5,219 bases of DNA from Candidatus Saccharibacteria bacterium UBA2866 (GTDB taxonomy: Bacteria > Patescibacteriota > Saccharimonadia > Saccharimonadales > Saccharimonadaceae), in contig DEEY01000024.1 of assembly GCA_002350545.1 (NCBI GenBank), forward strand, positions 106,850 through 112,068, read 5' to 3'. The position numbers and the translations under genes were made by a program. Positions 1 to 5,178 of the stretch are shown here, piece by piece (position 1 is the first letter of the stretch; each line of letters begins with the position of its first letter). Under the pieces are notes generated by a model. The model searched no databases and was not told where the DNA came from. It saw only the letters and a list, made by a program, of their open reading frames with translations.

Positions 1-1
1 A

Positions 2-1717
2 AAAAAAAAAAAAACCGCCGATAGCAAACTTTTTACCATCATTAACAACATCGTCAAATATATTAGTTATGCTCTAATCCCGATTGGCATTTTGCTCCTC
101 TGGAGCCGATTCCGCGTTGACGGCACCACTACCGAAGTTGCCGTTACTAGCACCGTCGCCGGTCTCATCAGTATGATCCCAGAAGGCCTCGTTCTCCTAA
201 CTTCCTCGGTGCTTGCCCTTGCCACTATTCGCCTTTCTCGCAAAAAAGTTCTCGTCCAGGACCTCTATTCTGTTGAAACTCTCGCCCGTGTTGACATTAT
301 CTGTCTAGACAAAACCGGCACCCTTACAACCGGCCAAATGACTGTCCACGATTATACCCCACTCGAAAAATCCTTTGAAACGGCCCTAAACGCCATTCTC
401 ACGCACCAAACCTCCGAAAACGCTACCATAAGCGCTTTGAAGAAAAAGTTCGCGAAAAAGGCCAATACGCCAGAATTAAAGGATATCATCGAAATTATCA
501 GTTTCTCCTCAGAGCGCAAACATTCTGGCGTCAAAACCAAAACTGCCACCTATCTCCTTGGCGCCATCGATTTCGTCACCGATGATAAGTCTCTCATCAA
601 ACAGGTAAAACAAGCCTCCGAGGGCTACCGCACCCTAGCGGTCGTGAAGGTGATGCCAGAAAATGTTCATTCGAGGCATTTTGCGACTAACGAGGAGCAA
701 GTTAGCGAAGTCCCGCCCGTAACGACGGGCCGGGACGAGCGTGCCGAGAATGAATCATTTTTGGCATCACCTACCAAGCTCCTAGGTTATATTCGCCTCG
801 AAGACGAGATTCGTCATGATGCAAAAGATATCATTAACTACTTTTACGACAACGACATCGATATCAAAATCATTTCCGGCGACGACAAAGACGCTGTTAC
901 CAAAATCGCTAGTCGCGTCGGTATTAAGGCCCCGAAAGGTTTTAACCTCTCCTCTGAAAAAACCCACAATTACCAAAAACTAGTTAAGGAATATAACATC
1001 TTCACCCGCGTCACCCCAAATGAGAAAAAGCACCTCATCGAAGCCCTGAAAAAACAAGACAGAACCGTAGCCATGACCGGTGATGGTGTCAACGATATCT
1101 TAGCTATGAAAGAGGCAGATTGTTCCATCGCTATCGGTGAAGGATCCGATGCTGCTCGTCGTGCCAGTAAACTTGTTCTCCTGAATAATGATTTTGCCGC
1201 CGTTCCGTCAATTATTGACGAAGGTCGTCAATCTATCAATAATCTAGAGCGCTCTGCCACGCTCTTCCTCAGCAAAAACACCTATGCTGCCATTCTCGCT
1301 GTTCTCTTTATCCTCATTCCAATTGAATATCCATACGCCCCTATTGAAATGAGCCTTCTTAACACCCTCTGTATTGGCATTCCTGGTCTCATTCTTGCGT
1401 TAGAGCCAAATACCGCTCGTATCAAAGATCAGTTCGTTAAAAATATCAAAAAATACTCCATCCCCACTGGGATTATTGTTGCGATTTTCATGCTAATCCT
1501 CTCTATTATTGCCGAAAGCACCAACCTCCCACGAGGCTACCTCCTCACTCTTTCCGCTACCATTACTTTTACCATTGACATGGTGCTGATTTATCGTATT
1601 TCGCGCCCACTCAATCTTTTTCGCGCTGTTCTCATTATCACACTAGTTATCATCTTTATCTTAGTGCTTCTCATGCCATTCTCCCGCGCCCTCTTTGATT
1701 TCGCCCTCCCATTCTAG
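2..1717 (+). CDS. P-type cation-transporting ATPase, CtpE-like, 5' end outside the window
   Basis: An ATP-driven membrane ion pump; the frame is open to the left edge, so the N-terminus, the first two membrane helices and most or all of the actuator domain are missing. Visible in order: a Lys-rich stretch and helix M3 (about 32-106), M4 with PEGL (179-190), the phosphorylation motif DKTGTLT with its Asp at 308-310, a short nucleotide-binding domain with KHSGV (about 520-534), the P-domain TGDGVND (1076-1096), and about five C-terminal hydrophobic helices. The M6 stretch IGIPGLILALEPN and the compact N domain resemble the CtpE group, for which calcium uptake is reported in mycobacteria; the ion here is an inference. 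A TTG at 92 is not a credible start, since homologous M3 sequence continues upstream. A palindromic element is inserted in frame at 648-772, at the end of the N domain. The stop overlaps the stop of convergent rlmH. Confidence 0.95.
   Translation, partial: KKKKTADSKLFTIINNIVKYISYALIPIGILLLWSRFRVDGTTTEVAVTSTVAGLISMIPEGLVLLTSSVLALATIRLSRKKVLVQDLYSVETLARVDIICLDKTGTLTTGQMTVHDYTPLEKSFETALNAILTHQTSENATISALKKKFAKKANTPELKDIIEIISFSSERKHSGVKTKTATYLLGAIDFVTDDKSLIKQVKQASEGYRTLAVVKVMPENVHSRHFATNEEQVSEVPPVTTGRDERAENESFLASPTKLLGYIRLEDEIRHDAKDIINYFYDNDIDIKIISGDDKDAVTKIASRVGIKAPKGFNLSSEKTHNYQKLVKEYNIFTRVTPNEKKHLIEALKKQDRTVAMTGDGVNDILAMKEADCSIAIGEGSDAARRASKLVLLNNDFAAVPSIIDEGRQSINNLERSATLFLSKNTYAAILAVLFILIPIEYPYAPIEMSLLNTLCIGIPGLILALEPNTARIKDQFVKNIKKYSIPTGIIVAIFMLILSIIAESTNLPRGYLLTLSATITFTIDMVLIYRISRPLNLFRAVLIITLVIIFILVLLMPFSRALFDFALPF
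648..772 (+). repeat. Palindromic element, copy 1, in frame inside the ATPase gene
   Basis: Outer arms at 648-672 and 748-772 are reverse complements apart from one single-base bulge on each side. Inside them, opposed GA dinucleotides (673-674 and 746-747) and a GGCA/TGCC pair (675-678 and 742-745) continue the stem. The core at 683-741 matches 2859-2917 in tsaD at 56 of 59 positions. Within the core, GTCCCGCCCGT and ACGGGCCGGGAC (710-720 and 725-736) form a GC-rich hairpin with loop AACG and one bulged C. The ATPase frame reads through it, giving ATNEEQ followed by SEVPPVTTGRDER. Flanking protein sequence (LAVVKV before, LLGYIRLEDEIR after) is what normally lies close together at the N-to-P domain junction of these pumps, so the element looks like an insertion. 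Confidence 0.9.
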
Positions 1718-2148
1718 TCGTGGTGATATGGCCTACCCATCGCAATCTGTGATGCTCGATAGATTTGCTCTACCACCATGCACCTAAATAACTGGTGCGG
1801 AAACACCAACTTCGAAAAGCTCCACACAAAATCTGCTTTTTCTCGCACCGTTTCCAAAAAACCATACGCTCCACCAATCAAAATTACCACGTTGCGACCA
1901 TTCTCAAGCACCCCTGTTAATTTTGCCGAATATTCACCTGATGATATATTTTCGCCACGCTCATCACAACAAATCACATAGTCCGAAGTCTTAGCAAACG
2001 GCCAATTTTCAAGTTTCCGCATCAGCTTCTCTTCTTCATAAAACTCCCAGTGGATGTCATACGGTTTCCTCAAACGTTTCTCATATTCAGTAATTATCTC
2101 TAAAAACGCCCCCGAATTTTTCTTGCCACCGCAAATTATTCTAATCAT
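1714..2148 (-). CDS. rlmH: 23S rRNA pseudouridine-1915 N3-methyltransferase RlmH
   Basis: A SPOUT-family methyltransferase that uses S-adenosylmethionine to methylate N3 of pseudouridine 1915 in helix 69 of 23S rRNA, acting on assembled ribosomes as a small homodimer. The translated product shows the family signatures: LIGGAYGF, the SAM-binding knot loop, then SKLVFPHQLFRCMVVEQIYRA and a C-terminus ending GRPYHHD, matching the conserved PYHxx tail. The chosen ATG at 2148 gives 144 residues beginning MIRIICGG, slightly shorter than the usual 155 or so. A TTG at 2160 would add four residues, but it has a GAGG directly abutting it and lies deeper in tsaD. The ATG overlaps the tsaD stop by eight bases, pointing to translational coupling. 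The TAG stop overlaps the ATPase stop from the other strand. No strong ribosome binding site is seen. Confidence 0.95.
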   Translation of the reverse strand: MIRIICGGKKNSGAFLEIITEYEKRLRKPYDIHWEFYEEEKLMRKLENWPFAKTSDYVICCDERGENISSGEYSAKLTGVLENGRNVVILIGGAYGFLETVREKADFVWSFSKLVFPHQLFRCMVVEQIYRASQIAMGRPYHHD

Positions 2149-3313
2149 GGTCAATCTCAATCCTCGGATAAATGTTTAATGCATACGGATTTACCGGCTT
2201 CACTCCAGACCTAGTTTCATAATAGCAAGCTGCCGCCACCATCGCTCCATTGTCACCAGAGAGTGACGGAGCAGGGAAGAAGACTTGGCCTAGCGACCCG
2301 GAGCGCTCCCGACAGAAAAGCCTTTCAGCTTCTTCTCTTAGTAACTCATTTGCACTCACTCCTCCGGCGACAACAATCGATTTTGCTTCAGGATGTTCTT
2401 CGAGCGCCGCCTGCATTTTTTCAAGCAATATTTCTACTGCTGTTTTTTGAAACGACGCCGCAAAATCACAGACCTGCTCAGGGGTCAATAATTCTTTCAA
2501 CTTATGCGACGGATACGAAATCGGCACTCCTGCCTCTTTTTGCACAGCCCGAAGTACCGCCGTTTTAAGCCCTGAAAACGAAAAATCTAACCCATCAATC
2601 TTCGGGTGCGGAAGCTTATACTTATTAGCATCCCCTTTAAGAGCAGCCTTTGCAATCGATGGCCCACCCGGGTACGGCAACCCCAGTATTTTAGCGACTT
2701 TGTCGAAACACTCTCCCACCGCATCATCCCGCGTTGTCCCAATAATCTCGAAATGGTTGTGTCTTGTCATCCACAAAATCTGCGTATGTCCCCCCGAAAC
2801 TACTAAAGCGAGTATTGGGAAAATTGGACAACCAGGAATAGTGTTTCCGAGACCGTTCGCGACTAACGAGGAGCGAGAGAGCGAAGTCCCGCCCGTAACG
2901 ACGGGCCGGGACGAGCGCGTCGAGGGAACACTATTCTGGTTGTCCGCTATTAGCCAATTCGCATACACATGTGATTTCAGATGATGCACCGCATATAACG
3001 GTTTATCATGCAAAATCGCAAGCGTTCTTGCTGCCAAAGTTCCAATCAAAAGCGACCCAAGTAACCCCGGCGCATGCGTCACTGCAATCGCATCAATCTC
3101 ATTCCAAGTAACGCCTGCGTCGGATAATGCCTTATCTACCACCGGCATCATTACCTCTAGATGCGAGCGAGCTGCCACCTCCGGTATCACTCCGCCATAT
3201 TCCGCAAAGATATCAATCTGCGACACTACCACATTCGACAAAATTCGCACCCCATCTTCAACCACGGCAGCCGCAGTCTCGTCACAACTCGTTTCAATTC
3301 CCAAGATTAACAT
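2141..3313 (-). CDS. tsaD: tRNA N6-adenosine threonylcarbamoyltransferase TsaD, with an inserted palindromic element
   Basis: Transfers the threonylcarbamoyl group from TC-AMP to A37 of ANN-decoding tRNAs (t6A synthesis), together with TsaB, TsaE and TsaC/Sua5, none of which lie in the window. The 390 residues show the ASKHA-fold signatures: GIETSCDETAAAVV (5-18), metal ligands His111 and His115 in HHLKSH, SGGHTQ (173-178), DDAVGECFDKVAKILGLPYPGG (DDAVGE at 196), FSFSGLKTA (244-252), VVAGGVSANE (314-323) and the third metal ligand Asp354 in SGDNGAM. Two departures from the usual pattern are HLKSH in place of HxEGH and SGDN in place of the common TDN; the metal ligands are kept. The protein is about 40 residues longer than typical because residues 123-163 are encoded by the palindromic element. 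The ATG at 3313 starts the conserved N-terminus directly, six bases from a -10 box. Confidence 0.97.
   Translation of the reverse strand: MLILGIETSCDETAAAVVEDGVRILSNVVVSQIDIFAEYGGVIPEVAARSHLEVMMPVVDKALSDAGVTWNEIDAIAVTHAPGLLGSLLIGTLAARTLAILHDKPLYAVHHLKSHVYANWLIADNQNSVPSTRSSRPVVTGGTSLSRSSLVANGLGNTIPGCPIFPILALVVSGGHTQILWMTRHNHFEIIGTTRDDAVGECFDKVAKILGLPYPGGPSIAKAALKGDANKYKLPHPKIDGLDFSFSGLKTAVLRAVQKEAGVPISYPSHKLKELLTPEQVCDFAASFQKTAVEILLEKMQAALEEHPEAKSIVVAGGVSANELLREEAERLFCRERSGSLGQVFFPAPSLSGDNGAMVAAACYYETRSGVKPVNPYALNIYPRIEIDHD
2826..2945 (-). repeat. Palindromic element, copy 2, in frame inside tsaD
   Basis: Outer arms at 2826-2848 and 2924-2945 pair along their length with one bulged G and one G-T wobble. 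Opposed GA dinucleotides (2849-2850 and 2922-2923) and GAC/GTC (2851-2853 and 2919-2921) follow inward. The core at 2859-2917 is read on the plus strand in the same sense as copy 1, with three substitutions around 2875-2879, and contains the same GC hairpin (2886-2896 with 2901-2912). Because tsaD runs on the minus strand, the element is inverted relative to its host gene, and the opposite strand is translated: STRSSRPVVTGG then TSLSRSSLVANG. It adds TsaD residues 123-163, between the His111/His115 metal site and the SGGHT motif. The 120-base length is 40 codons, so the frame is preserved. Confidence 0.9.
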
Positions 3314-3319
3314 AAAATA

Positions 3320-3328
3320 ATTATATCA
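3320..3328 (-). promoter_or_regulatory. Extended -10 promoter of tsaD-rlmH, probably leaderless
   Basis: On the minus strand the sequence reads TGATATAAT, a perfect TATAAT (3325-3320) with the TG of an extended -10 (3328-3327). Only six bases separate it from the tsaD ATG, so transcription should begin at or within a base or so of the start codon. No convincing -35 box is seen at 16-18 bases, which fits an extended -10 promoter. There is no Shine-Dalgarno sequence before the ATG. Confidence 0.7.
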
Positions 3329-3383
3329 TACCACCCCAAATAAAACTATCATTATCAGAGGAAATATATCACCAGATGAATAT

Positions 3384-3413
3384 TTGCCAGACCTACCAAA
3401 ATCATGATACAAT
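3384..3413 (+). promoter_or_regulatory. Promoter of the 3420-5091 gene pair, probably leaderless
   Basis: TTGCCA (3384-3389) and TACAAT (3408-3413) are separated by 18 bases, and TG at 3405-3406 makes the -10 an extended one. Six bases (AAAAAT) separate the -10 from the ATG at 3420, the same spacing as for divergent tsaD. No ribosome binding site lies before this ATG, so a leaderless mRNA is the simplest reading. Confidence 0.7.
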
Positions 3414-3419
3414 AAAAAT

Positions 3420-3965
3420 ATGGACAATAATGGGAATTTTGAACAACAATTTACGCAAGATTTAAAAACTGTGGCTCCTGCTTCGGTGAAGGCTCCTAGC
3501 ACTGGCTCAAACAAAATGTTGTTAGCCGTCACTATTGCGCTCATCGTTATCACTTTGGTGGAATCCATCGCTCTTGTTATCACTTTAAGCAACTATTTTT
3601 CTATTACTACTGCAGATGAAGAAGACTACGGCACTCCTAGCAACGAGGAAACCACCGACGACAGCAACGTTGGCAGCTTTATCTACGACGACGATTATAA
3701 CCTTACCTCGTTTTCCTTAAATTGCATCGCCGATGATGGTGCTTATTACAATTTCGGTACCGATAACAAATTTGAACAATACAACGGGGCAGGTTCTTTG
3801 GCCGCCTCCGGCCCCTATTCTATCACCAATGACAACCTAATTTCCTTATCTGGCAGCAACAAGGTTCTCTATTATGATGGCTTCGAAATAGCTGATGGTC
3901 TTACCATCTACACCTGCAAAGAAGTTGCCACGGAGGCTGATATTGATGATTCTGAAACGGAATAA
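3420..3965 (+). CDS. Single-pass membrane protein with acidic outer domain, function unknown
   Basis: I do not recognise a named family. The 181 residues comprise a short polar N-terminus (1-32), one strong transmembrane helix (about 33-58, rich in Ile, Val and Leu), an acidic linker (64-93, with DEEDYG and DDD), and a small domain from about 97 to 168. That domain has alternating strands, a Tyr-x-Phe and a GPYSITNDNLISL stretch resembling the small beta-barrel pattern in which a 'GxYxIxxNxIxL' strand follows a 'xYxFxxDxxF' strand; this is a fold guess only. Cys102 and Cys166 lie near the two ends of the domain and could form a disulfide. With no cleavable signal pattern, the likely topology is N-terminus inside and domain outside. 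The ATG sits six bases after a -10 box and lacks a ribosome binding site. Its last 20 bases overlap the next gene, so the two are probably co-expressed and may act together. Confidence 0.85.
   Translation: MDNNGNFEQQFTQDLKTVAPASVKAPSTGSNKMLLAVTIALIVITLVESIALVITLSNYFSITTADEEDYGTPSNEETTDDSNVGSFIYDDDYNLTSFSLNCIADDGAYYNFGTDNKFEQYNGAGSLAASGPYSITNDNLISLSGSNKVLYYDGFEIADGLTIYTCKEVATEADIDDSETE
3932..3936 (+). promoter_or_regulatory. Ribosome binding site that sets the start of the 3946 gene
   Basis: GGAGG lies nine bases before the ATG at 3946, inside the end of the upstream gene. It favours 3946 over the earlier in-frame ATG at 3895, which has no such site and would prepend 17 residues to an otherwise well-formed signal peptide. 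It also contrasts with the first gene of the pair, which has none: leaderless start first, Shine-Dalgarno start for the internal gene. Confidence 0.8.
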
Positions 3966-5091
3966 TCATCACCACACCATTCTTACTCTAGGATTTATTC
4001 TCCTAAGCCTCTTTTTCACATCTATTTTAGTTCGTCCTACTTTTGCCGTCACTTCCACTAGTCTCAAAGCCTATTCACAGGGCGCGACCCTTACCGAAAA
4101 ATACTATGTTTATACTACGTGTAGTGGCAATTGTGGCACATTTAAAGTTCACAGATGTGATCGCCCAGGATTTAATAGTTGCAAAACACTAGGGAGTTAC
4201 TCAAAAAAACCATCCTCTATGTATCACCAGTGGGGAACCAATTATGTACAAGTGATTACAAAAGAAAATGGTAGTATGTATTGTTTCCAGCTTAACCCAT
4301 TCAAAAAAGTCGCAAATAGCAAATGTGGCAAAAAAATGGTCAGTAGTGGGTTGGGGGCAGGCACTCAGGCATATCGTCAAGGATGGGCTAAATATGGCAA
4401 ATGCTATTTACGCGGTTACGGCAATAACGGCGGCATGAAAAACTATATCCACCTTTACAATTCAAACAAAAAGAAAATTGCTCAATGGGGAGTACCACAA
4501 AATGGTGGAGAAATAGAGGACGTAATGTCAGATGGCACTGGTCAGATCTGGTACACCTATGCCGTAAATTACAGCTCCCTTAACTATCACAAAATGAGCA
4601 AATCAGTTTCTGACAAATGGGCTAAAAAGTGTAACCCCACAGCCTCCAATGCCACCTCTAGTAGCTCTTCCAGTGGCGATAACAGCTCTGTCGTCAAGAA
4701 AAAGGACAAAAACTCAAAAGAAAACACCTATACCCCTTCTGCATCTACCTACGATGGCGTTATTGATACCATCTTCTTCGGTACTATTCAGGATGATGGC
4801 GAAGGCTGTGGCGTCTACACCGTTTTGGACCTTGTTATGACCATTCTCACTATTGGTATAGGGGTTACCGCCCTAATCGGTATTACCATTTCTGGTATTA
4901 CTTATCTCACAGCTAAAGACAATGTAGAAAAAACCACTAAAGCCAAACGCCGTATTTTCGAAATTGTAATCGGGTTAGTTGCCTATGCCGCCATTTGGGG
5001 CATCCTCACCTTCCTCCTCCCGGAGTTTAACCCCGAACTCAAAACCTGCACTCAATCTACCCAAACTACCGAAACTACCGAATCGGCATAA
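3946..5091 (+). CDS. Secreted Cys-containing protein with C-terminal two-helix VirB2/TrbC-like membrane module
   Basis: The 381 residues fall into four parts. Residues 1-34 form a signal peptide (MILKRNN, hydrophobic 11-29, likely cleavage after PTFA). Residues 35-230 form a basic, Tyr- and Gly-rich outer domain with eight cysteines (59, 63, 71, 79, 113, 127, 153, 229), suggesting disulfides; alternating hydrophobic strands such as QWGTNYVQVI and GTGQIWYTYAV hint at a beta fold, perhaps propeller-like, unproven. Residues 231-268 are a Ser/Lys low-complexity linker. Residues 292-358 hold two transmembrane helices joined by a charged turn (TAKDNVEKTTKAKRR), the pattern of VirB2/TrbC type IV secretion pilins and related small CPR membrane proteins. 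Two further cysteines (288, 368) bracket this module. The function is unknown; a surface anchor or pilus-like subunit is an inference. It overlaps the upstream gene by 20 bases and is followed by a terminator. Confidence 0.88.
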   Translation: MILKRNNHHHTILTLGFILLSLFFTSILVRPTFAVTSTSLKAYSQGATLTEKYYVYTTCSGNCGTFKVHRCDRPGFNSCKTLGSYSKKPSSMYHQWGTNYVQVITKENGSMYCFQLNPFKKVANSKCGKKMVSSGLGAGTQAYRQGWAKYGKCYLRGYGNNGGMKNYIHLYNSNKKKIAQWGVPQNGGEIEDVMSDGTGQIWYTYAVNYSSLNYHKMSKSVSDKWAKKCNPTASNATSSSSSSGDNSSVVKKKDKNSKENTYTPSASTYDGVIDTIFFGTIQDDGEGCGVYTVLDLVMTILTIGIGVTALIGITISGITYLTAKDNVEKTTKAKRRIFEIVIGLVAYAAIWGILTFLLPEFNPELKTCTQSTQTTETTESA

Positions 5092-5116
5092 AAATGGCTG
5101 GCTTGAGCAGGGATCG
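5090..5116 (-). repeat. Diverged second copy of the tRNA 3' end
   Basis: Positions 5090-5101 equal 5174-5185 (12 bases, including the complement of CCA and the flanking T run), and 5107-5116 equal 5190-5199 (10 bases, the T arm). The stretches between them are unlike and differ by one base in length. Read on the minus strand, this copy keeps a T-loop-like TGCGATC, CCTGC and a terminal GCCA, but the 5' side of the T stem no longer pairs, so it is not a working tRNA. It starts on the stop codon of the 3946 gene. Confidence 0.75.
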
Positions 5117-5158
5117 CACCGAGCGCTTTAGCGCGAGGTTCCTAGATCCCTGTTTTTT
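5108..5158 (+). terminator. Rho-independent terminator of the 3420-5091 gene pair
   Basis: CAGGGATC (5108-5115) pairs with GATCCCTG (5145-5152), followed directly by six T residues (5153-5158). Inside, ACC (5118-5120) pairs with GGT (5137-5139), opposed GA dinucleotides follow, and GCGC (5123-5126) pairs with GCGC (5131-5134) around a TTTA loop. It begins 16 bases after the stop at 5091. The left arm coincides with the T-arm part of the tRNA-like copy. Confidence 0.85.
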
Positions 5159-5178
5159 GAATTTCTGTGCAACAAAAA

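Noticed and set aside
92..94. TTG as the start of the ATPase gene
   Set aside because: The same frame is open to the left edge and encodes recognisable upstream helix M3 sequence; the gene is cut by the window, not started here.
668..752. The repeats as a CRISPR array or classical insertion sequence
   Set aside because: There are only two copies over 2 kb apart, with no spacers, no transposase gene, and arms that differ between copies.
1778..1981. Plus-strand open frame opposite rlmH, and other short frames inside tsaD and the 3946 gene
   Set aside because: They lie antisense or out of frame within conserved or well-formed genes and show no domain, start signal or composition of their own.
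2148..2160. TTG at 2160 as the rlmH start
   Set aside because: It would add only MRLT; a GAGG abuts it with no spacer. The ATG at 2148 begins the conserved strand directly.
2300..2309. GGAGCGCTCC palindrome inside tsaD as a third copy or remnant of the element
   Set aside because: It is only ten bases, with no core similarity and no flanking arms; GC-rich chance palindromes of this size are expected.
2700..2984. Plus-strand open frame opposite tsaD that includes the repeat core
   Set aside because: It is antisense to a clearly conserved gene. It stays open partly because the element is stop-free on both strands; it has no independent coding signal.
3895..3945. Upstream in-frame ATG at 3895 for the secreted protein
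   Set aside because: It would place 17 polar residues ahead of a proper signal peptide, and it lacks a ribosome binding site, whereas 3946 has GGAGG nine bases upstream.
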